A stretch of 64,000 bases of DNA from NCBI RefSeq assembly GCF_029931775.1, contig NC_079323.1:407001-471000 (forward strand), read 5' to 3'. Below are positions 56,180 to 64,000 of this stretch, in pieces. The translations under genes and the position numbers were made by a program. The notes beneath the pieces were generated by a model, which saw nothing but the letters and a program-made list of their open reading frames with translations, was not told where the DNA came from and made no database searches. Position 1 is the first letter of the stretch. Every line of letters begins with the position of its first letter. The stretch is from Euleptes europaea. Its lineage: Eukaryota; Chordata; Lepidosauria; Squamata; Sphaerodactylidae.

Positions 56180-56600
56180 AGAATAGCAGCCCCTCTAGCA
56201 CCACCAGGAGGAATGTGCTGTTCTGGTGACAGCTTTTGCCCCCAAAGGTGCAAAGACTGCTGGAGGCAGGGTTCAAAAAGCGAGCACAACACCACCGTTC
56301 AGAATCATGATGGTGAGGAGGGTCCCACGGGGTGCAGTGGTGAAAGGGTCCAGCACGCTGGTGAGAAGCCCCCAGCAAGGCAAGCAGGCCACCTCTTGGA
56401 ATCACAGAGGGGCCTCAGAAGGCAGGCTGGCCGAGGTGGGCCTCTGTTTTCACAAAGTTGTTGCAGCCCCCCAGCAGCAGGAGGCCATGCCCAGAGGGGA
56501 AGGGGACGGTGGTCCAGCTCTGTGGTGCATCCAGCCCAAGGATGCCTGGCAGGACGAACCTTGGAGCCTTCGAGCGGGTGGCGCACAGGGTCCGTAGCAT
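56180..56600 (-). pseudogene. Olfactory receptor pseudogene, fragmentary
   Basis: From about 56560 downward the minus strand encodes PRFVLPGILGLDAPQSWTTV PF, then GLLLLGGCNNFVKTEAHLGQ PAF and a stop. These align with the receptor start (FLLVGIPGLEAFHSWLSVPF) and with the TM1-to-TM2 region including the QP[MA]F box. After it, a receptor-like LDPFTTAPRGTLLT could stand for the segment after DRY, with a large deletion between. TM5-7 are not recognisable. It is an old relic upstream of the split receptor, pointing to a former small receptor cluster. Confidence 0.6.
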
Positions 56601-56837
56601 CCTGGCAGTGGCCGGTGTCCCTCAGAACCCTGTCCCACTAGGAACACAAAGGTCACTATTATTCCGCCTCGCATTGCCTACAGATATGCTTACCTGTGAA
56701 GGGGACGCTTCGCCAGCATCTGAGGAGCAATGTTTGGGACGGCAGCATGGAGCCCAAATGGGGGAAGCAGGAACGGAGAGTCCATGAGCCCTAGAAGCCA
56801 CAGAAGGTGCAGATGAGGAGACTCGCTTGAGGAGAGG

Positions 56838-56930
56838 AAGGGAAGGTGATCGTACACCGGTTTGATTCTTCCTTAAGTGGAAGAGAAAGTCAGCATATAA
56901 AAACCAACTCTTCTTCTTCTTCTTCTGCTT
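56838..56930 (+). mobile_element. CORE-SINE 3' tail
   Basis: GGGAAGGTGATCGTACACCGG through AAAGTCAGCATATAAAAACC and the TTCTTC run are the end of the CORE-SINE. Confidence 0.75.
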
Positions 56931-57031
56931 CTTTCTTCTGCTGCTTCTGCTTCTTCCTTTTTTTCTTCTTCTGCTGCTTCTCCTCCTCCTCCTCCTCCTC
57001 CTCCTCCTCCTCCTCCTCCTCCTCCTCCTCC
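56906..57031. repeat. (TTC)n/(TCC)n polypyrimidine tract
   Basis: The SINE's TTC tail has expanded into mixed TTC, TGC and then more than fifteen TCC units. It is strongly asymmetric purine/pyrimidine DNA, so triplex formation is possible. Confidence 0.9.
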
Positions 57032-57039
57032 CATGGACT

Positions 57040-57700
57040 CTGAAAGATCCCCTCATAGAAAATCAGGGCCCAACTAAAAGTTGCAATTTTTAAAGAGTTC
57101 GGTTTGGGTTTTCCTGGGTTCCCCAGTCCCAGCGGATGTTTCCTGAAGCCACACGGCAGTTGCCGGAAACAACTTTTACAAACACTCGGTATGGAGTAGC
57201 AGAAAACATCTTGGGAGGGGAGGCAGGCGCACTTCCTCCCTGTGCAGGGCTGTCCTGAGGCCATTTTTTTAAAAAAGCAATTCCCCGCAGCTGTGTGTGG
57301 CCCATGGGACGTGGCAAGTGAAGGCCTCACATGGAAGCCAAAGCTCCTTTCCTCCGAGTCGCCCCACTCAATGAAGGGCCTCGTCTGACTTCCAAACGTT
57401 TGGCTACTTGGAGCATGTTCCAGATTGCCTTCCCCTGCACAATTTGGAGTGACAAACAGTTCCCTGCTTTCAAAACCCTTGGGTGGGTCTGTTCCCTGCA
57501 TGAGGAGATGCTGCCTCTGCCCCTCTCCGAAGCCTGGGGGGGCTGCTGCCTTGGTGCCTTCCCTCTGGCCTCTGCATGGCCCACCCCCCAGATTGGGCCT
57601 TTGGTGTGTCATGGGGGGGGGGGAGGCTTCCAATCAATGGAGACATTTCTGTTGAATTAAACCAGCAGCAGAATTAGGGAAGTTCCTCATGCTGAGTTTA
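57040..57700. other. No gene seen
   Basis: Unique-looking sequence with frames on both strands but no recognisable domain or exon borders. Confidence 0.45.
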
Positions 57701-57711
57701 AGAACCCACAT

Positions 57712-57974
57712 CAAAATGATTAGATTTGAGTCCAGCAGCACCTGAGAGACCAACCGGATTTTTGGGGTATGAACTTTTGTAATGCCTGAAATCATTATAT
57801 GTTATTGAAAATGTATTCTTTCACTGAAGAAATGTATTCATTCACTGGAGAAGTATTGGAAACGTATTCTCTGATTTGAAATATATTCTTTGTAATCAAT
57901 AAAGTATAATCTGCACTTATGAATATGCCATACTCAGTGTATCAGAGTTGGCATCTATGATTAAAGTCACACCA

Positions 57975-58023
<49 letters not shown>

Positions 58024-58705
58024 TAAAGACCTTGAGTATGAGAGGCCCAGCTTTGCTTGTTAGAAGCTAATTAGAGGATCCATAGAAAGCCCTAGTATGT
58101 TTTCATAAGCTGCCCCCCCCCCACTCATAAGGGCCAGCTAGGAAAACTCCCTTAGTTAGCCTTGGCAGCTGCCAGGGTCCAAGATAAAAACTGCAGTAAT
58201 TTAGGATCAAATAGAAAAGCACCTGACCATGAGGGTCTTTACTGCTGATTAGTGAGAATGAGATCACCACTTCTGTGTAATGCCTCCAAATCTCTAATAG
58301 GGTATTCAAATCCTCAAATATCTATTATTGGTTGTATGTATTGATGCCATGTATTATTATGTATTGACGCCATGTATTATTATTATGTATCACACCTCCC
58401 ATTACCAAAGATTATATCTGTGTTTGCACTCCTTTGATGTTTGTGTGAATTGTCCTGCGCATTTGGGCAATTTTCACCCAGTGTGTTTATTGGGCCTAAT
58501 AAACAGACTGCTTTGAACTCTCAACCTCCTACTGTGTTATTGTCATTGGGAATTGATACAATAATACAGGCATATCACTTTCAACAGTCGAAGCTCCCTT
58601 TGTTGGATACTAGTTCATATCCCGAAAATCTGGTCTGTCTCTCAGGTGCTCCTGGGCTCGAATCTAGCAATTCTACTGCAGATCAACGTGGCCGCCGTCT
58701 CAAAC
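57712..58705. repeat. Inverted repeat pair flanking about 0.9 kb
   Basis: GAGTCCAGCAGCACCTGAGAGACC at about 57730 and the reverse complement at about 58630-58665 (GGTGCTCCTGGGCTCGAATC) form imperfect inverted repeats of roughly 60 bp. The A/T-rich interior holds the (CA)n tract. It is either a composite element or two independent copies of the repeat seen at 9912. Confidence 0.5.
57977..58020. repeat. (CA)n microsatellite
   Basis: Twenty-two perfect CA units. Confidence 0.97.
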
Positions 58706-58709
58706 TACC

Positions 58710-59385
58710 CACAAAGAAATGAGTAGGTTTTCTTGGAAAAATATAATAAAGGGGATATCTTTCCCCCTGTTCTTAGACCAAGGTCCTGAACAATAAAACT
58801 TAAATAAGACCCATCTCTAAAAACATCTCCCTTCATCTCTTCTCTGCAGCCTCCAAAAAGTGAGCAACAAATTGTGGACGCTGAGGGTGACCCACGTGCT
58901 GACCCTTTGGCTCCAAAGTTTGCTCGAGTAAACGCGGACCATTTGTTCAAATATGGTATAATCCATTTTAGCCTAAGTTGGTACACGTAAGAACAGTACA
59001 AAAGGATCTGTACCAAGGAGTCCACTGACTGAAGAGGGCAGGGGACACAGCCGGTCTGAAAAAGGGATCTTTAGCCCTAAAAGGGGATGTCTACATTCCC
59101 CGAAAAGTGTGAGGTGTTTCAAAGGGGCTGCAGGGGTTTCCTCAGGGCGGCTGCTGTCACCCAGATTATCTCCCCCAGAACTGGCGGCTGGTTGGCCTGC
59201 GTGGCTGCGCTTGGGGGATTCCTCCTTCACGCTGGCTCCGCTCCGGCCTCCGGAAACCCTCTGTCCAGAAGGTACCTTCCGTGGTGGAAAGGAAAGGGCC
59301 AGATCCCAGAATCCACTCTCAGAAGTTTTCTCTCATCTCTCCTCCCGCCCACCCAGCCTTGAGACTCGTCCATTGGTGTAACAGT
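58710..59385. other. No gene seen
   Basis: No supportable coding exon or recognised repeat. Confidence 0.45.
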
Positions 59386-59387
59386 AC

Positions 59388-59688
59388 AGCATGAAGAAGA
59401 AGAAGAAGAGCTGGTTTTTCTATGCTGACTTTCTCTGCCACTTAAGGAAGAATCAAACCCCCCTCCCCACAAACAGACACCCTGTGAGGCAGGTGGGGCT
59501 GTGAGAACTGTGGCTAGCCCAAGGTCACCCAGCTTGGCTTCATGTGGAGGAGTGAGTGGGGAAACAAATCCAGTCCACCAGATGAGCCTCCGCTGCTCCT
59601 GTGGAGGAGGTGTGGGGAATCGAACCCGGTTCTCCAGACCAGACGCCACTGCTCCAAACCACATCATGGTGGCTCTCACGATTAAGCT
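59388..59688 (-). mobile_element. CORE-SINE, full length
   Basis: In reverse orientation it has the tail with GAAGAAGAAGAAGAGC, TCTATGCTGACTTTCTCTGC, the core (CACCCTGTGAGGCAGGTGGG ... AAGGTCACCCAGC), the body (GGGGAAACAAATCCAGTCC) and the head (CAAACCACATCATGGTGGCTCTC). Confidence 0.88.
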
Positions 59689-59825
59689 CAGAGCCCCTAC
59701 AGCTGCCCAGGGGCCTCCTGGTGTCTTGGGGGGTCATTCCAAGAAGCACATTCAGACACACACACCCAGGTTTACTCTGGTGGCAAGCATAAATTTCTTG
59801 GCAGGCCAGGTCAGTTGCAGGCACC

Positions 59826-59851
59826 ATGTGTGTGTGTGTGTGTGTGTGTGT
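59826..59851. repeat. (TG)n microsatellite
   Basis: Twelve or so TG units. A short (AC)n run lies nearby at 59756-59764. Confidence 0.85.
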
Positions 59852-60654
59852 TTGGATGCCCTTTCCCCCCTCCACCCCCAACTGGCAGGACCTCCGAACT
59901 CTCTCTGCTCGTCCCTCCTTGCTCGTCCCTCCTTTCCCAGGCCAGGGGTGTTTGGGCTTTGGGGCTTGGGCTCACACTCACCCGTGCAGGCGGAAGTTGT
60001 CTCCTCCTGGCTGCTCCCACTCAGCTGCCTGCTTTGTCACGAAGGAGCAGGCATTTATGCTGCCCCCGGGCAAACCCCCATTATCCCCCCACACACACAC
60101 TGGGTCTCAAGGGCTGGGGTGCTTCTCCGAGGAGAAAGACTCTTGAAATCCCAAACGCCCACAGAGCTCCCAAGATGAAGGGCAGGAGGGCGTCTGGTTC
60201 AGACACTGTGTGAAAGAAGAGGTGGGACTCCATGGACCATCGGTCTAACCCAGCTCTGCCTCTCTTAGGCTTTTGATAAAAGTTTCCATAAAGCTGGAAA
60301 AGGGACAGCCCAAATGATCACGAGTCAGAATATTTTTGCTACGAGGAAAGTATTTGCAGCTTTCCATTTTTTTTTAAAAAAAGCTTTATTAATGATACCA
60401 TATTGCTATGAATAGTACAACGCTACCCACTAATAACAAAAATTATCTCCTCCTCTGGTTTTGACAGCTTGTAGTACTGTTTCATAGGGGCTCCGATCCC
60501 ACACATGCGCCCCAAAGCAACATTTGGCATGCTTTTGTCCTATAACAATAAACTTTTCCAGTACATTTTGTTTGGAAAATAACTGTTCTTCTAAACAAAT
60601 CAATTAGAACCTGAACATGCAGCATCTGGATATTAATTAGTTCAAAAGTTTTAT

Positions 60655-61492
60655 AAGTAATAAAATGGATTTCAATAGGGAGAAGTGTAAAGTACTTCAC
60701 CTAGGCAGAAACAACATAACGCACAGGTACAGGATGGGAGATAGTTGGCTTGACAACAATACATGTGAAAGAGATCTGGGAGTCTTAGTGGACCACAAAC
60801 TGAACATGAGTCAACTGTGTGATATGGCGGCTAAGAAGGCCAATGCAATTCTGGGCTGCATCAATAGGAGTATTGTGTCTAGATCAAGGGAAGTAATACT
60901 ACCACTGTATTCTGTATTGGTCAGACCTCACTTGGAATACTGTGTCCAGTTTTGGGCTCCACAGTTTAAGAAGGATATTGACAAGTTGGAGCGTGTCCAG
61001 AGGAGGGCGACCAGAATGGTCAGTGGTCTGGAATCCATCTCCTATGAGGAGAGACTTAGGGAGTTGGGTTTGTTTAGTTTGGAGAAGAGAAGGTTGAGGG
61101 GAGACATGATAGCCATGTTTAAATATTTGAAGGGATGTCATGTTGATGAGGGAACTAACTTATTTTCTTTTGCTCCAGAGACTAGGACACGGAGTAATGG
61201 ATTTAAACTAATAGAAAAGCAATTCTACCTAAACATTAGGAAGGACTTCCTGACGGTGAGGGCTGTTCAATGGTGGAATGTGCAGCCTCGGAGGGTGGTG
61301 GAGTACCGTCTTTGGAGGTCTTTAAGCAGAGACTGGATGGCCATCTGTCGGGAGCGCTTTGATTGTGGGATCCTGCATTGCGGGGCGAGGGTTGGGGTCT
61401 CTGGGGATGTGGGGGGGGGGAGGTAGTTGTTAATTTCGTGCACTGTGCAGGTTGGACTAGTTGGACCCTTCCAACTCTATGATTCTATACCC
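60655..61492 (+). mobile_element. CR1 LINE, well preserved 3' end of ORF2
   Basis: An uninterrupted frame from 60665 to 61426 encodes the C-terminal 250 or so ORF2 residues ([60 protein letters not shown]). The 3' UTR and CCAACTCTATGATTCTAT terminus follow. It is the least decayed CR1 here, so probably the youngest. Confidence 0.93.
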
Positions 61493-61825
61493 ACAGTGTT
61501 CCAGCCCAGACTCCAGGCTGGCTTCAGACAGGGGCCTTTACCAAGGAACTTTTAGCCACGGCTGCAGGCTGTTGCAGCCTTGAGGTGGCTGCTGGACTTC
61601 CCGTGTCCCTGCCGATGCTCCTCGCTGCATTCCTGGGCAGGATCTTCTACTCTTGAGCATCCTACATTAAGTTGCCCGTGTGCAAAGCAAGGGTTTAGCA
61701 AATCAAGACAGGCAGAAACACCCTTTTTATTATTATAGACGGAATTAATTTGTACCTGCCTTTCCCTCCAACGTGGACCCACCGTGGCCGGTATCATTCT
61801 CCTCTCCTCCATTTTACCATCCCAG

Positions 61826-61862
61826 CAGGGGGTTCAGGAGTTCTCCTTTGCTAGGGAGAACG
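61826..61862 (-). pseudogene. Tiny olfactory receptor 3'-end relic
   Basis: GGGGGTTCAGGAGTTCTCCTTTGCTAGGGAGAAC matches the 3' end of the split receptor (53918-53951) at about 30 of 34 positions, in the same orientation. It covers the last codons before the receptor stop. Nothing else of the receptor was seen. Confidence 0.35.
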
Positions 61863-61925
61863 CTCAGGCAAAGGAACGTGTGAGACTGGCCCAAGGTCAT
61901 CCAGCAAGAGGTCATCTGGGCCAGG

Positions 61926-62490
61926 AATCATAGAATCATAGAGTTGGAAGGGACCACCAGGGTCATCTAGTCCAACCTCCTGCACAATGCAGGAATTTCA
62001 CAACTACCTCCCCCCCACACCCCCAGTGACCCCTACTCCATGCCCAGAAGATGGCCGATGCCCTCCCTCTCATGATCTGCCTAAGATCATAGAATCAGCA
62101 TTGCTGACAGATGGCCATCTAGCCTCTTCTTAAAAAATCTCCAGGGAAGGAGAGCTCACCACCTCCCAAGGAAACCTGAGGAAGCACTTTGTGTCAGGAA
62201 GTTCTTCCTAATGTCTAGATGGAAACTCTTTGGCTTTAATTTCAACCCGTTGGTTCTGGTCTGACCTTCTGGGGCAACAGAAAACAACTCGGCACCCTCC
62301 TCTATATGACAGCCCTTTAAGTACTTGAAGATGGTTATCATGTCCCCTCTCAGTCTTCTCCTCTTCAGGCTAAACATACCCAGCTCCTTCAACTTTTCCT
62401 CATAGGACTTGGTCTCCAGACCCCTCACCATCTTTGTTGCCCTCCTCTGGACACATTTCCAACTTGTCTACATCCTTCTTAAATTGTGAA
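61926..62490 (-). mobile_element. CR1 LINE 3' end
   Basis: It runs from AATCATAGAATCATAGAGTTGG through the 3' UTR to ORF2 codons (LKELGMFSLKRRRLRGDMIT on the minus strand). It lies tail-to-tail with the CR1 copy at 60655-61492. Confidence 0.9.
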
Positions 62491-62519
62491 ATGTGGTTTT
62501 GTTAGATGTTTAGGCAATT

Positions 62520-63195
62520 GCCCACTCTCATAAGGGGTTAATGTGAATTTAATATTTGTTTATGGACAATTTCTAATCACGTCGTCCATCCAGAACAAGC
62601 AAGATTTAGGAAAGAGTTCGGCACTATTGACCACTGCTTGACTCTTTATCAGCTGCTGCCACCGAATATTAAGGGTCCCTCCGAGCCCATGTTTGCTGCA
62701 TTCATAGATCTAACAACTGCCTTTAATGCAGTTGATTGAAATCGACTGTGGGTGAAATGAGTGGGCACAATTGTTCTTGTTACGGGAATGTCACTCTGAT
62801 ATTTTTGCTAGAATGGTGGCCCTAACTGAGGAGATTCCAGTTACTCAAGAGGTTAAACAGGGATGTGTTCTGGCCCTACTGCTTTTAAATTTGTATTTAA
62901 ACAACAGTGTTTCAAGTCTATCTGGCCCTGAATTCTTCCCACCATCCTTGGTTGGTTGGAAGGTATCTGTCCTCTTATACATGGGCAATATGGTGTTGGT
63001 CTCCTTCACCCATATTGGCTTAAGAAGGATGTTGCACAAACTGGGGCATTTCAGCCGGGATGAGACCTTAAACATTAATTTTGCCAAGACCAGGGTAATG
63101 GTCTTTGGGAAGAGACCTCAAAGGCTTAAGTGGTCAAGAGATGGAAATTCCGTTGAACAATGCAAAACTGTTAAATATCTTGACCTTTAAGGTGA
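62520..63195 (+). mobile_element. Non-LTR retrotransposon reverse transcriptase fragment
   Basis: The frame encodes EQARFRKEFGTIDHCLTLYQ and FAAFIDLTTAFNAVD, then VKQGCVLALLLLNLYLNN and INFAKTRVMVFGKRPQRLKW. These are RT blocks in the usual order, with the catalytic box region (YMGNMVLVS) altered. It is distinct from the CR1 copies; the clade is uncertain. Confidence 0.75.
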
Positions 63196-63594
63196 CCTTT
63201 AGTGAAAGCCTTTCATGGAAAGCCCGCTTGGCGATCACAAGATCCTCAGTTTTTAGAACCACAGGTGCCATCTTTATAACTCAAAATACAATACAAAAAC
63301 ACAATCAAACGTAAGTCATAAAATTATTAACAATTCAAACACCAACATTAAAAACCAAACTCTTTATTGAAAACTGAGCCAGAGCATCAAAAGAGCGTAA
63401 AACAGCTGTAAAAATTACATTAAAATATCAACCCCTTAATTAGAAGCCTGGGTAAAAAGCAGTGTTCTTAAAAGACAGTATGGTAGGGGCCAGGTAGGCC
63501 CAAGGGGGAAGGGCATTCCACAGGTGAGGTGCCACCACTGGAAAAGCCCTGTCTCTCGTTGCCACCAGCCTCACCTCTGATGATGGGGGGACAG

Positions 63595-63800
63595 AAAGAA
63601 GAGGAAGAAGAAGAAGAAGAAGAAACAGGAGGCTCTTGTAGGTTATCCGGGCTGTGTAACCGTGGTCTTGGTATTTTCTTTCCTGACGTTTCGCCAGCAG
63701 CTGTGGCAGGCATCTTCAGAGGAGTAACACTGTCCTTCAGTGGGATTTGCCAACTGTTGCTGCACTGGGTATTGGATGGACTGAACCAATACCAGTCTTG
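63595..63800 (+). repeat. (AAG/GAA)n tract then unclassified interspersed repeat
   Basis: A GAAGAAGAAGAA run is followed by GTAGGTTATCCGGGCTGTG, TTTCTTTCCTGACGTTTCGCC and CAGCTGTGGCAGGCATCTTC. I recognise this from other reptile genomes as a common dispersed element, without a family name. Confidence 0.5.
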
Positions 63801-64000
63801 GTAGATGATCAGGGGTGCATAAAACTGTCACAGACTGAAAAGGTTAAGCCCCAAACCAAACGCACGGATGTTACCTATGACCTCCCGAGAGCCCCGCAAG
63901 AACAAAGGACTGATTGATATGCAAAGGCATAATTCGACTTCCGGTTTCCAGCGTGATACTGCAGGACGTTCAACGCTCTGCTCCATATTGGGAGCTTTCA
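63800..64000. other. No gene seen at right edge
   Basis: Nothing recognisable. Confidence 0.5.

Noticed and set aside
1-64000. CRISPR arrays, operons, prokaryotic signals
   Set aside because: None seen; the DNA is eukaryotic.

Overview
The window is vertebrate nuclear DNA, most likely from a squamate reptile. It holds spliced genes with GT-AG introns and two CpG islands. Repeats are dense: CR1 LINEs with the ATTCTATG-type 3' end, L2-like LINE pieces, a tRNA-derived SINE, a MIR-like CORE-SINE, and hAT and Tc1/mariner DNA elements. The high GC and short intergenic distances would fit a microchromosome. The species cannot be read from the sequence; a gecko-like lizard is only a guess.

Layout. 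(1) 1-19.6 kb: repeats plus a CpG island at about 2.0-3.1 kb that probably carries the promoter and leader exons of the first gene. (2) 19.6-30.3 kb, + strand: FHIP1B (FAM160A2), 11 coding exons joining in frame to 1004 codons, a subunit of the FTS-Hook-FHIP dynein adaptor complex. (3) 31.5-35.6 kb, - strand: a three-exon gene placed tail-to-tail with FHIP1B, probably the C11orf42 orthologue by position and orientation. (4) 38.4-39.5 kb: an NHL-repeat gene in two pieces on opposite strands. (5) 43.4-50.3 kb, - strand: a three-exon ANKRD50 paralogue of 1209 codons (P-loop NTPase plus ankyrin array) with its own CpG island. (6) 53.9-56.6 kb, - strand: a class I olfactory receptor close to OR52W1, cut by a 1.14-kb Tc1/mariner-type insertion, and an older receptor pseudogene upstream. 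(7) 56.6-64 kb: repeats only.

The order OR52-like, C11orf42-like, FHIP1B, with the relative orientations seen here, matches what I recall of human 11p15.4, where OR52W1, C11orf42 and FAM160A2 are neighbours. The ANKRD50-like and NHL genes lie between the receptor and C11orf42-like and are not part of the human block as I recall it. FHIP1B and ANKRD50 both belong to endosomal trafficking, but nothing here shows that the two genes act together.

The points most worth a second look are the oppositely oriented halves of the NHL gene, the precise transposon disruption of an otherwise open receptor gene, a 76-bp-arm near-perfect palindrome, an inverted duplication carrying part of the last C11orf42-like exon into a FHIP1B leader intron, and a SINE that seems to supply the splice acceptor of a FHIP1B exon.
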